A stretch of DNA of 64,000 nt from Amycolatopsis rifamycinica (GTDB lineage: Bacteria > Actinomycetota > Actinomycetes > Mycobacteriales > Pseudonocardiaceae). The position numbers were made by a program, and so were the translations under genes. Under the pieces are notes generated by a model. That model saw only the letters and a list, made by a program, of their open reading frames with translations, ran no database searches and was not told where the DNA came from. Below, one piece after another: positions 26,686 through 34,671 of the stretch (positions are counted from its first letter, which is position 1; the number at the start of each line of letters is the position of its first letter). Location: positions 1 through 64,000 of the forward strand of contig NZ_JMQI01000066.1 in the NCBI RefSeq assembly GCF_000695625.1, read 5' to 3'.

Positions 26686-27060
26686 CTAGTGCGCGGGCTG
26701 GAACAGCTCCACGAGGTTCCCGGCCGGGTCGGCCAGCAGCACCTGCCGTCCACCCGGGCCGGACACCACCTCGGTGCGGAAGGCGATCCCGGCTCCGGTC
26801 AGCCGGGCGATCTCCGCGTCGAGGTCGTCGAGCACCAGGTGGATGCGGTTGCGCCCGGCCGCGGCGGCGTCCGCCGGGGTGGCGCGGGCCCCGGAGCTCG
26901 CCGGGCCGGACAGCAGCAGCCGCAGCGGGCCGCGGACGACGTCGGCGAACGCCGGTGCCGCGCTCATCCGGACCGTGAAACCCAGGTGGGTCGTGTAGAA
27001 GTCGATGGCCGCCTGGACGTCGTCGACGATGTAGCGGACGCTGGCGTGCTGCTCGGTCAT
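26686..27060 (-). CDS. VOC-family (glyoxalase-like) protein
   Basis: 124 residues. Two beta-alpha-beta-beta-beta modules are visible: SVRYIVDDVQAAIDFYTTHLGFTV and the HLVLDDLDAEIARLTGAG/LLADPAGNLVELFQP half, the last being the typical VOC C-terminal strand with a metal-binding Glu. The cysteines of arsenical C-As lyases (ArsI) are absent. Its ATG overlaps the stop of the arsR-arsC gene. Substrate unknown. Confidence 0.8.
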   Translation of the reverse strand: MTEQHASVRYIVDDVQAAIDFYTTHLGFTVRMSAAPAFADVVRGPLRLLLSGPASSGARATPADAAAAGRNRIHLVLDDLDAEIARLTGAGIAFRTEVVSGPGGRQVLLADPAGNLVELFQPAH

Positions 27061-27773
27061 GACGGGGCCTCCTTGCCGGGTACCAGTTCCGGCAGCAGGT
27101 GCCGGACGCGCGTGTCGAGCTCCGAAGCCGTCCTGGCCATGGAGTCCGCTGCCGGGTCGGGGATGCTCCAGTGGCGGCGGTGCGGGAACTCGGGACAGAC
27201 CTCACGGACCTTGTCGCACACCGTGATGACGTGGTCGAACCGCTGCCCGGCCACCGTGTCCAGGTGCCGCGGCCGCTGCCCGGTGACGTCGATGCCGAAC
27301 TCCTCGTCCAGCACCCGGACGGCGGCGGGGTGCAGGGCGGCCTTCGGGTGGCTGCCCGCGCTGGTCACCGTCACCTTCCCCGCGGTGCGCCGGCGCAGCA
27401 GGGTTTCGGCGATCGGAGAGCGGGCGCTGTTGCCGGTGCAGAGGAACAGCACCGCGACCCGGCCGGAGGGCGACGGCGGGGCTTCGGGGCGCAGGGCGGG
27501 GTGCAGCGCCGCACCGGTTTCGGCGAGCGCGCCCGCGCAGCGGTCGAGATCGAGGTGGTAGTAGCTGTCCCGGCCGTCGAAACTGCTGCGCGTCGCGGTG
27601 ACCAGCCCGCCGCCCCGCAGCAGCCGCAGGTGGTAGGAGACCAGGTTTTGCGGCTCGCCCACCCGCTCCACCAGCTCCCGGACCCGCAGGTCGCCGCCGG
27701 CGAGCGCGGTCAGCAGCGACCACCGCACCGGGTGGGCGGCCAGGCGGACGAACTCGGGTGGCTGGGTGGCCAT
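27057..27773 (-). CDS. ArsR-ArsC fusion: HTH repressor plus low-MW phosphatase/arsenate reductase
   Basis: 238 residues. Residues 1-100 are an ArsR-type winged HTH (FVRLAAHPVRWSLLTALAGGDLRVRELVERVG, NLVSYHLRLLRGGGLV). Residues 105-238 are a low-molecular-weight phosphatase with the P-loop LFLCTGNSARSPIAE (CxxNxxRS) and the DPxxxD-like region IPDPAADS. The start ATG at 27773 is preferred over upstream frame, which crosses the operator. Such fusions occur in actinomycete arsenic loci; no arsenite pump is in view, so detoxification would need a partner elsewhere. Confidence 0.85.
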   Translation of the reverse strand: MATQPPEFVRLAAHPVRWSLLTALAGGDLRVRELVERVGEPQNLVSYHLRLLRGGGLVTATRSSFDGRDSYYHLDLDRCAGALAETGAALHPALRPEAPPSPSGRVAVLFLCTGNSARSPIAETLLRRRTAGKVTVTSAGSHPKAALHPAAVRVLDEEFGIDVTGQRPRHLDTVAGQRFDHVITVCDKVREVCPEFPHRRHWSIPDPAADSMARTASELDTRVRHLLPELVPGKEAPS

Positions 27774-27786
27774 CCGCGGACAGTAC

Positions 27787-27802
27787 ATCAAATGGATTTG
27801 AT
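27787..27802. promoter_or_regulatory. ArsR-type operator
   Basis: ATCAAATGGATTTGAT, a perfect 7-2-7 inverted repeat 14 bases upstream of the arsR-arsC start. ATCAA/TTGAT half-sites are typical of ArsR-family repressors. Confidence 0.75.
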
Positions 27803-27849
27803 GGAACAGCGCCCGGCTGGGAAGTCGCTCGACCAACTTCGTCGTAGAT

Positions 27850-27861
27850 ATTGTTAACAAT
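27850..27861. promoter_or_regulatory. GntR operator at the ligJ promoter
   Basis: ATTGTTAACAAT, a perfect 12-bp palindrome 54 bases upstream of the ligJ start, continuing as CTCATCGAC. Near-identical sequences occur at 33204-33215 and 33927-33938, at the other promoters of the same catabolic island. The FCD-GntR protein encoded at 33228 is the obvious ligand-responsive regulator. Confidence 0.75.
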
Positions 27862-27914
27862 CTCATCGACGATTAGGGTGCGCGTATCGAGACCCGAAGC
27901 GACGAGGAACCACC

Positions 27915-28940
27915 TTGATCATCGACTGCCACGGCCACTACACGACCGCCCCACCCGCACTGGCGGCGTGGCGCGAGCGGCAGATCGCCGCCCTCGACGG
28001 GGCCGGTGCTCCGCCCGTGCGGGGCGACCTGCGGATCAGCGACGACGAGCTGCGCGAGAGCGTCGAGCCGAACCAGCTGCGGCTGATGGACGAACGCGGC
28101 ATCGACCTGACGATCTTCTCGCCGCGGGCCTCCTTCATGGCCCACCACGTCGGCGGCTTCGAGACCTCGGCGGCGTGGGCGGCGATCGGCAACGAGCTCT
28201 GCCACCGCGTCAGCACGCTCTACCCGGAGCGGTTCGTCCCGGCGGCGATGCTCCCGCAGTCGCCCGGCGTCGACCCGGCCACCTGCCTGCCGGAGCTGAC
28301 GCGCTGCGTCGAGGAGTACGGCGCCGTCGCGCTGAACCTCAACCCCGACCCCAGCGGCGGCCACTGGACGGCGCCGCCGCTCACCGACCGGTCGTGGTAC
28401 CCGATTTACGAGAAGATGGTGGAGTACGACGTCCCGGCGATGGTGCACGTCAGCACCAGCGTCAACCCGGCGTTCCACACCACCGGCGCGCACTACCTCA
28501 ACGCCGACACGACCGCGTTCATGCAGCTCGTGCAGGGCGACCTCTTCGCCGACTTCCCCACGCTGCGGCTGATCATCCCGCACGGCGGCGGCGCGGTGCC
28601 CTACCACTGGGGCCGGTTCCGCGGCCTGGCCATGGCGCTGGGCAAGCCGGAACTGGAGGAGCACGTGCTGAACAACGTCTTCTTCGACACCTGCGTCTAC
28701 CACCAGCCGGGTTCGGACCTGCTCTTCGAGGTCGTCCCGGCGCGCAACATCCTCTTCGCGTCGGAGATGATCGGAGCCGTCCGCGGCGTCGACCCGCGGA
28801 CCGGCCACCACTTCGACGACACCCGCCGGTACGCCGAGGCCGCCGATCTGTCCGAAGCGGACTGGGCGGCGATCCGCGAGCACAACGCCCGCGCCGTCTA
28901 CCCCCGGCTGGACGCCCTGCTGAAGGGCCAGGGCCGGTGA
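27915..28940 (+). CDS. ligJ: 4-oxalomesaconate hydratase
   Basis: 341 residues. An amidohydrolase-fold lyase that adds water to 4-oxalomesaconate, giving 4-carboxy-4-hydroxy-2-oxoadipate. The metal site DCHGHY at residues 4-9 and long stretches (SPRASFMAHHVGGFE, LPQSPGVDPATCLPE, HTTGAHYLNADTTAFMQ, PHGGGAVPYHWGRF, FASEMIGAVRG) are as I remember them in LigJ of Sphingobium, and the length agrees. It heads the ligJ-ligI-MFS operon behind a GntR-type palindrome and overlaps ligI by GTGA. Confidence 0.92.
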   Translation: MIIDCHGHYTTAPPALAAWRERQIAALDGAGAPPVRGDLRISDDELRESVEPNQLRLMDERGIDLTIFSPRASFMAHHVGGFETSAAWAAIGNELCHRVSTLYPERFVPAAMLPQSPGVDPATCLPELTRCVEEYGAVALNLNPDPSGGHWTAPPLTDRSWYPIYEKMVEYDVPAMVHVSTSVNPAFHTTGAHYLNADTTAFMQLVQGDLFADFPTLRLIIPHGGGAVPYHWGRFRGLAMALGKPELEEHVLNNVFFDTCVYHQPGSDLLFEVVPARNILFASEMIGAVRGVDPRTGHHFDDTRRYAEAADLSEADWAAIREHNARAVYPRLDALLKGQGR

Positions 28941-29851
28941 CCGCCCCGAAGACGCCCGGCTGGCTGGACTGGTGCCCCGCACCGGCCACCCCGGACTTCC
29001 GGCTGCCGCCCGGCACGGTGGACGCCCACTGCCACGTGTTCGGCCCGCAGGCGCGGTTCCCCTTCGCGCCCGAACGCAAGTACACCCCCTGCGACGCGAG
29101 CCGCGACCAGCTGTTCGCCCTGCGCGACCACCTCGGCGTCAGCCGGAACGTCATCGTGCAGGCCACCTGCCACGGCGCGGACAACTCCGCGATGGTCGAC
29201 GCCGTCCGGGCGGCCGGCGGCCGGACGCGCGGGGTCGCCACCGTCCGCCCCGACGTCGGTGCCGCCGAACTGCGGGAGCTGGACGCCGCCGGGGTGCGGG
29301 GCGTGCGGTTCAACTTCGTCAAGCGGCTGGTCGACGCCGCGCCCCACGAAGCGCTGCGCACGATCGCGAAGAAGATCGCCCCGCTCGGCTGGCACATCGT
29401 CCTCTACTTCGAGGCCGCCGACCTGCCCGAACTGGAGGCCTTCTTCGGGTCACTGCCCACGCCGCTGGTGATCGACCACCTGGGACGGCCGGACGTGACC
29501 CGGCCGGTCGACGGGCCGGAGTTCACGCGGTTCCTCGGCTTCGCCGGCTCCCACGACGTCTGGGTGAAGGTGAGCTGTCCCGAGCGGCTCACCGTGACCG
29601 GGCCGCCGGCGCTGGACGGCGAACGCCACGCCTACACCGACGTCGTGCCCTTCGCCCGCCGCGTCGTCGACGAGTTCCCGGACCGGGTGCTGTGGGGGAC
29701 CGACTGGCCGCACCCGAACCTCAGGCACCACATGCCCGACGACGGCCTGCTCGTCGACCACGTCCGGCACCTCGCGGACACCCCCGAAGCGCGGCGGAAG
29801 CTGCTCGTCGACAACCCGATGCGCCTCTACTGGCCCGGCGAAACCGCCTGA
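28937..29851 (+). CDS. ligI: 2-pyrone-4,6-dicarboxylate hydrolase
   Basis: 304 residues from a GTG overlapping the ligJ stop. It opens the lactone of 2-pyrone-4,6-dicarboxylate to 4-oxalomesaconate. Signature segments: DAHCHVFGPQARFPF, FALRDHLGVSRNVIVQATCHG, GVRFNFVKRLVD, VIDHLGRPDV, and WGTDWPHPN near the end; these carry the active-site His and Asp residues of LigI. Its product feeds LigJ through the LigU tautomerase encoded at 34668. Confidence 0.92.
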   Translation: MTAPKTPGWLDWCPAPATPDFRLPPGTVDAHCHVFGPQARFPFAPERKYTPCDASRDQLFALRDHLGVSRNVIVQATCHGADNSAMVDAVRAAGGRTRGVATVRPDVGAAELRELDAAGVRGVRFNFVKRLVDAAPHEALRTIAKKIAPLGWHIVLYFEAADLPELEAFFGSLPTPLVIDHLGRPDVTRPVDGPEFTRFLGFAGSHDVWVKVSCPERLTVTGPPALDGERHAYTDVVPFARRVVDEFPDRVLWGTDWPHPNLRHHMPDDGLLVDHVRHLADTPEARRKLLVDNPMRLYWPGETA

Positions 29852-29869
29852 ACCCCCGAAGGGCATGCA

Positions 29870-31222
29870 ATGCAGCACGCCAACGCGCTCAACCGGCTGA
29901 ACCGCCTGCCGATCGCCCGGTTCCACAAGGTCACCCTGTTCGCCGTCTCGTTCGCCTACTTCTTCGAGTTCGCCGACATCAACAGCTTCGCCACCACCGC
30001 GCCCAAGCTGATCAAGCTCTGGGGCGTCACCGTCAACCAGGTCGCGTACGTGACCTCGCTGTCGTTCGTCGGCATGTTCTTCGGCTCGATCATCGCGAGC
30101 ACGATCGCCGACCGCTGGGGCCGGAAGAACGCGCTCGTGCTGACCACCGTGTGGTTCGGCGTCTTCTCGTTCGCGGCGGTGTTCTCGTGGGACATCGTGT
30201 CGCTGGGCGTGTTCCGCGTCCTGACGTCGGCGGGCCTGTCGGCGATGACCGTGGTCGCGGTGATCTACGTCAACGAGCTGTACCCGGCCGCCAACCGAGG
30301 CAAGTACCAGGCGTACGCGATCGTGATCGGCATCTGCGGCACGCCGGTGACGAACCTGATCGCCAGCGTCGTGGTCCCGCTCGGCGACTGGGCGTGGCGG
30401 CTGGTCTACCTGTGGGGCGCGCTCGGTGTCCTGCTCGTGCTGTTCACCCGGAGGCTGAAGGAATCGCCCCGCTGGTACGAAAGCCGCGGCGAGCACGCGA
30501 AGGCGGACGCGGTGCTGCGGGAGATCGAGGCGCAGGTCGAGGCGGAGAAGGGCCCGCTGCCGGAACCGGCGCCGCCGGCCGGGGAAGCGTCGGTCGCGAA
30601 GGCGCCGCTGCGGCTGCTGCTGCGCAGGAAGTACCTCCTGCCGACGCTGCTGCTCACCGTCCTGTGGGTCACCCAGACGATCGGGTTCTTCGGCTATTCC
30701 AGCTGGGCGCCGACGCTGCTGGCCAAGGAGGGGTTCAGCGTCGAGAAGTCCGTGTTCTACGTGGCCCTCACCACTGTCGGCGCGCCGCTGGGCTCGTACC
30801 TGGCGGCCCTGGTGACCGACCGCTTCGAGCGCAAGTGGTGCCTGGTCGCCTTCGGCACGGTGATCGCGGTGTGCGGGCTGCTCTACGGACTGACGTTCGA
30901 CCCGGTGCTGATCGTGGTGTTCGGCTTCCTGGTCAACATGTTCGAGCGCGGGTACACGGCACTCGGGTACGCGTACTCGCCGGAGCTGTTCGACACCCGC
31001 GGCCGCTCGCTGGGTACCGGTGTGTCGTACGGCCTGGGCCGGCTGTCGAACGCGGCGGGACCGCTCGTCGTGGCCGGGCTCTACAACGGCAGCGGCTACC
31101 GGAGCGTGTTCTTCTTCATCGCCGGGACGTGGCTGGCCGGCGCCCTGGTGCTGGCGGTCTTCGGGCCGCGGACCCGGCAGGCCCGGCTCGGGCGCGCCGC
31201 CGCGGCGCCGGCCGGCGTCTGA
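29870..31222 (+). CDS. MFS transporter, probably for the aromatic-derived acid
   Basis: 450 residues, twelve transmembrane helices, with the MFS loop DRWGRKNALVL after helix 2 and DRFERKWCLVAFG in the second half, and the ESPRWYESRG loop typical of metabolite:proton symporters. The start ATG at 29870 follows GAAGGG; an ATG five bases upstream is out of frame. Third gene of the ligJ operon, so 2-pyrone-4,6-dicarboxylate, protocatechuate or a relative is the likely substrate. Confidence 0.85.
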   Translation: MQHANALNRLNRLPIARFHKVTLFAVSFAYFFEFADINSFATTAPKLIKLWGVTVNQVAYVTSLSFVGMFFGSIIASTIADRWGRKNALVLTTVWFGVFSFAAVFSWDIVSLGVFRVLTSAGLSAMTVVAVIYVNELYPAANRGKYQAYAIVIGICGTPVTNLIASVVVPLGDWAWRLVYLWGALGVLLVLFTRRLKESPRWYESRGEHAKADAVLREIEAQVEAEKGPLPEPAPPAGEASVAKAPLRLLLRRKYLLPTLLLTVLWVTQTIGFFGYSSWAPTLLAKEGFSVEKSVFYVALTTVGAPLGSYLAALVTDRFERKWCLVAFGTVIAVCGLLYGLTFDPVLIVVFGFLVNMFERGYTALGYAYSPELFDTRGRSLGTGVSYGLGRLSNAAGPLVVAGLYNGSGYRSVFFFIAGTWLAGALVLAVFGPRTRQARLGRAAAAPAGV

Positions 31223-31223
31223 C

Positions 31224-32303
31224 TCAGAACGCGTACCGGACGCGCAGGTACGGGGCGTGGACGGCGATGAGGTCCAGCAGCTCGTCCAGGAGCGCTCGCT
31301 TGTGGCCGGCGCGGTAGCGGACGTTCACGCCGCCGCCCTCGCTGCGCTTGGTCTCCTGCAGGTCGGGCCGCCACAGGACCTGCTCGGCCTTGGGGTGCCA
31401 GCCCAGGTTGACCTCGTGCAGGTCGCGGTTGTGGGTCAGCATGATCACCTCCGCGGCCAGCTGGGCCTTGGTGACGTCGTTCGTGGCGTCGCCGAGGTCC
31501 CGCAACAGCCGGGTCCAGTCGGCCAGCCACCCGTCGTAGACGACGACCGGGCTGAAGTTGACGTGCACCTCGTACCCGGCGGCCACGAAGTCGTCGAGCG
31601 CGCGCAGCCGGTCGGCGATCGGGCTGGTCCGCAGGTCCAGCAGCTTGGCCGGCTGCTCGGGCATCAGCGAGAACCGGATGCGCGTGCGGCCGCGCGGGGC
31701 CAGGTCCAGCAGCCCGTGGTTGACGTACTTGGTGGCGAACGAGGCCTTCGCCGCCGGTTGGCCGGCGAACAGGTCGATCAGGTCCGCGACGTTGTCGCTG
31801 ACGAGGGCGTCGACCGAGCAGTCGGAGTTCTCCCCGATGTCGTAGACCCACGCGGCGGGGTCGCACTGGTTCGGCTCGGGCTTGGGACCCTGCCGGGCGA
31901 TGTGGCGGGCCAGGTACCCGGTGATCCGCTCGATGTTGGCGAAGACGGTGATCGGGTTGGAATAGCCCTTGCGGCGGGGGACGTAGCAGTAGGCGCACGC
32001 CATCGCGCAGCCGTTGGACGTCGACGGGGCGATGAAGTCGGCGGAGCGCCCGTTGGGCCGGGCCGTCAGCGACTTCTTGATCCCCAGGACCAGGGCTTCG
32101 CGCTTGATCCGCACCCAGCGGCGGACGTTGGTCTCGTCGCCGTGGAGCTCGGGGATGCGCCAGTGGCTGTCGACTTCGACGACGGTGGCGCCGGGGAAGC
32201 GGTCCAGCACCTGGCGGCCGCGGGGGAGCTCGGCGGCGGCGGGTTCGACGTAGATGCGCGAGGGCGCGAGCAGCCGTTCCCGTTCGAGGGCGGCGTCTGT
32301 CAC
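31224..32303 (-). CDS. spore photoproduct lyase-like radical SAM protein
   Basis: 359 residues from GTG. The radical SAM cluster motif CxxxCxxC appears as CAMACAYC in TSNGCAMACAYCYVPRR, as in spore photoproduct lyases (SplB), which repair UV-induced thymine dimers in spore DNA. The C-terminal half has the RIRFSLMPE and HVNFSPVVVYDGW strands of the partial TIM barrel. Actinomycetes carry this family as well as Bacillus. It converges on the MFS gene with one base between the stops. A repair role is inferred; some relatives may act on other substrates. Confidence 0.8.
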   Translation of the reverse strand: MTDAALERERLLAPSRIYVEPAAAELPRGRQVLDRFPGATVVEVDSHWRIPELHGDETNVRRWVRIKREALVLGIKKSLTARPNGRSADFIAPSTSNGCAMACAYCYVPRRKGYSNPITVFANIERITGYLARHIARQGPKPEPNQCDPAAWVYDIGENSDCSVDALVSDNVADLIDLFAGQPAAKASFATKYVNHGLLDLAPRGRTRIRFSLMPEQPAKLLDLRTSPIADRLRALDDFVAAGYEVHVNFSPVVVYDGWLADWTRLLRDLGDATNDVTKAQLAAEVIMLTHNRDLHEVNLGWHPKAEQVLWRPDLQETKRSEGGGVNVRYRAGHKRALLDELLDLIAVHAPYLRVRYAF

Positions 32304-32381
32304 GAAAGGTTCACCTGCGCAGTCTCGGGGCTTCCGAGTCTACGCGCGGTGCGGCGGCCGGGCGCCGTGGCGGCCGGGCTG

Positions 32382-33152
32382 TCAGCCGTCCCGGGCGAGC
32401 CCGCGGAGCTGGTCGCGGGCCGCGGTGGCGACGTCGGCCCGGACGCCGAGTTCGCCGAGCATCTCGGCGGCGGCGGCCATCTCGGCGGTGCGGCGGACGG
32501 CGTGCCGGTGAGACCCGTCGACCAGCCGGTCCACAGTGGACGCGTCCGCGGCGGTGAGCTCGTCGACGACGATCTTCCGCAGCCAGTCTTCGCAGCCGGC
32601 GGCGCGGGCGGCCCGCAGCGCCTCGACGACGGCGGCGGACATCCCCTTGAAGAAGACGCTGCGCAGCAGCTTGCGTTCGGCGGCGAGTCCGGCCTCGCCG
32701 GGCATGGTCTCCACCGCGGCGCCGAGCGGGTTCAGCGCCGCGGCGACGGCGACGGCGGCCGGCCCGGTGGCCAGCATCGGCACCCGCAGCCCGCGGCCGG
32801 GGACGGGCGCCATGATCGCGACGTCGGCGAAGGGCACCCGGCGTCCGGCGGCGACGGCGGCGAGCTCCCGTTTCGTGCCGGGGGACGCGGTGTTCAGGTC
32901 GGCCCAGACGGCGCCCTCGCGCAGTCCGGCCAGCCCGGCGTCCAGGGCCCGGCGGGCGGCCGAGGCGCTGTTCACGCTCAGCACGAGGTCGGCGCCACGG
33001 GCGGCTTCGGCTTCGGAACCGGTGCTGACCACCCCCGCCGCGGCGGAAACCGCCGGATCGTAGCCGCGCACGACGGCGCCCGCGGCCACCAGGTCGCGGG
33101 CCAGTGCGCCGCCCGCTTCGCCCAATCCGAGTACCGCGATGGTTCCGGTCAC
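32382..33152 (-). CDS. NAD(P)-binding dehydrogenase with DUF1932 C-terminal domain
   Basis: 256 residues from GTG with AGGAGG at good spacing. N-terminal Rossmann motif VLGLGEAGGALARDL; the C-terminal helical domain has the conserved RKLLRSVFFKGMSAAVVEAL (the Lys is catalytic in 3-hydroxyisobutyrate-type dehydrogenases). DUF1932 proteins often accompany protocatechuate 4,5-cleavage genes. It diverges from the GntR gene across the shared operator. Its substrate is likely an oxo- or hydroxy-acid of the same pathway, but it is not LigC, which belongs to another dehydrogenase family. Confidence 0.8.
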   Translation of the reverse strand: MTGTIAVLGLGEAGGALARDLVAAGAVVRGYDPAVSAAAGVVSTGSEAEAARGADLVLSVNSASAARRALDAGLAGLREGAVWADLNTASPGTKRELAAVAAGRRVPFADVAIMAPVPGRGLRVPMLATGPAAVAVAAALNPLGAAVETMPGEAGLAAERKLLRSVFFKGMSAAVVEALRAARAAGCEDWLRKIVVDELTAADASTVDRLVDGSHRHAVRRTAEMAAAAEMLGELGVRADVATAARDQLRGLARDG

Positions 33153-33203
33153 AGCAGCATCCTCCTCGCCAGCTACGATCGAGTACACGATGTGCTCGAC
33201 AAA

Positions 33204-33215
33204 ATTGTCAACAAA
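33204..33215. promoter_or_regulatory. GntR operator between the dehydrogenase and regulator genes
   Basis: ATTGTCAACAAA, second copy of the 12-bp operator. On the minus strand it continues into TTTGTCGAGC, matching the conserved tail seen at the other two sites. Placed 12 bases before the GntR start and about 50 before the divergent dehydrogenase gene, it can control both. Confidence 0.7.
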
Positions 33216-33227
33216 CGGAGCCGAGGT

Positions 33228-33902
33228 ATGACCGAGAACGCGCCGGACCGGCTGCCGGGGGAGCGGTCCGCGGCGGCGGCCATCCGCGACGCCATCGTCC
33301 GCGGCGAGTTCGTCCCCAACCAGCGGCTGGTGGAGGCCGACCTGTCGGCCCAGTTCGGGGCGAGCCGGGCGACGGTGCGCGCGGCGCTGATCGAGCTGAC
33401 CAACGAGGGGCTCGTCGAGCGCGTGCAGAACCGCGGTGCCCGCGTGCGGGCGGTGTCGCTGGAGGAGGCCGTCGAGATCTCCGAGGTGCGCATGATGCTC
33501 GAGTCCCTGTGCGCGGCGAAGGCGGCCGAGCGGATTTCGGACGCGGAAGCGGGCGAGCTGCGCGAACTCGGCGAGCGGATGCGGGCGGCCGTGGCGGGCG
33601 GCGACGTGGTCGGGTACTCGGACCTCAACCAGCGGCTGCACCGCCGGGTCCGCGAAATCAGCGGCCAGCGGACGGCGGCGCAGGTGCTGGAACGGCTGCG
33701 CGGCCAGAGCGTCCGGCACCAGTTCCGCCTCGCGATGCGCCCGGGCCGCCCGCAGGTGTCGCTCCCGGAGCACTTGGCGCTCATCGACGCGATCTGCGCC
33801 CACCAGCCGGAGAAGGCGGCCGAGGCCGCGCGCACCCACCTGGCCAGCGTGATCGAGGCCCTGAAGTCGGCCGAGGCGGAGGTCTCGCCGCTCCACCCCT
33901 GA
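33228..33902 (+). CDS. GntR/FCD-family regulator of the catabolic island
   Basis: 224 residues. N-terminal winged HTH (AIRDAIVRGEFVPNQRLVEADLSAQFGASRATVRAALIELTNEGLVER) and an all-helical FCD ligand domain with the metal-binding pattern DLNQRLHRRV ... EHLALIDAICAH. FCD regulators bind carboxylic acids, which fits pathway intermediates such as oxalomesaconate. Three ATTGTYRACAAT palindromes lie at the promoters of its own gene, ligJ and ligK. Ribosome site GGAG about ten bases upstream. Confidence 0.9.
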   Translation: MTENAPDRLPGERSAAAAIRDAIVRGEFVPNQRLVEADLSAQFGASRATVRAALIELTNEGLVERVQNRGARVRAVSLEEAVEISEVRMMLESLCAAKAAERISDAEAGELRELGERMRAAVAGGDVVGYSDLNQRLHRRVREISGQRTAAQVLERLRGQSVRHQFRLAMRPGRPQVSLPEHLALIDAICAHQPEKAAEAARTHLASVIEALKSAEAEVSPLHP

Positions 33903-33924
33903 CCCGCGACCAGTGCTGCCGCCA

Positions 33925-33960
33925 AAATTGTTGACAATTTCGTCGACCGGATCGTACGGT
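33925..33960 (+). promoter_or_regulatory. ligK promoter with GntR operator over the -35 box
   Basis: AAATTGT-TG-ACAATTT (33925-33940) is a perfect inverted repeat containing a -35 TTGACA at 33931-33936. A -10 box TACGGT lies at 33955-33960 with an 18-base spacer. The ligK ATG is at 33967, so the transcript is probably leaderless and there is no ribosome site. Confidence 0.65.
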
Positions 33961-33966
33961 GGCGGT

Positions 33967-34671
33967 ATGGACCCCGTCATCGTCACCGATCCGCCGCGCG
34001 CCGACCTCGATCAGGTGACGCGGCTGGCGGGTTACGGCGTCGCCACCGTGCACGAAGCGCTCGGCCGCTCGGGCCTGCTCGCCGCCGGCCTCCGGCCGAT
34101 CCAGGACGGCGCCCGCGTCGGCGGCACGGCCGTCACCGCGCTGTGCTGGCCCGGGGACAACCTGATGATCCACGCCGCCGTCGAGCAGTGCCGCGAAGGC
34201 GACCTCCTCGTCGTCACCACCACTTCGCCCTGCCGCGACGGCCTCTTCGGCGAGCTCTTCGCCACCGCGCTGCGCCGCCGCGGGGTGCGGGGCCTGGTCA
34301 CCACCACCGGGGTCCGCGACGTCGCCGACCTGCGTGCCCTCGGCTTCCCGGTCTGGTCGGCCGCGGTCAGTGCGCAGGGCACGGTCAAGGCGACCGCGGG
34401 GGCGGTCAACGTCCCCGTCGTCGTCGGCGGGCAGCTCGTCCGCCCCGGCGACGCCGTGCTCGCCGACGACGACGGCGTCCTGTGCGTCCGGCGCGAAGAG
34501 GTCCACAGTGGACTCGAACGGGCGCAGGCGCGGCTGGAGAAGGAAGCCGCGGCAAGGGAAGCCTTCGCCGGTGGCCAGCTCGGCCTGGACCGCTACGGCC
34601 TGCGCGAAAAACTCGAAGCCCTCGGCGTCCGGTACCTGACCGCCGAGGAGTACGCGAAGGAGCGGTCATGA
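33967..34671 (+). CDS. ligK: 4-carboxy-4-hydroxy-2-oxoadipate aldolase/oxaloacetate decarboxylase
   Basis: 234 residues, RraA/DlpA fold. It cleaves 4-carboxy-4-hydroxy-2-oxoadipate to pyruvate and oxaloacetate. GYGVATVHEALGRSG, AVTALCWPGDNLMIHAAVEQ, GELFATALRRRGVRGLVTTTGVRD (the Arg/Asp of the Mg-pyruvate site) and PGDAVLADDDGVLCV are the conserved parts of LigK/ProA. It is the last step of the pathway after LigI, LigU and LigJ. Coupled by ATGA to ligU. Confidence 0.92.
   Translation: MDPVIVTDPPRADLDQVTRLAGYGVATVHEALGRSGLLAAGLRPIQDGARVGGTAVTALCWPGDNLMIHAAVEQCREGDLLVVTTTSPCRDGLFGELFATALRRRGVRGLVTTTGVRDVADLRALGFPVWSAAVSAQGTVKATAGAVNVPVVVGGQLVRPGDAVLADDDGVLCVRREEVHSGLERAQARLEKEAAAREAFAGGQLGLDRYGLREKLEALGVRYLTAEEYAKERS

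Noticed and set aside
26686..27060. ArsI-type organoarsenical lyase next to arsR-arsC
   Set aside because: The VOC protein lacks the cysteine residues that bind arsenic in ArsI.
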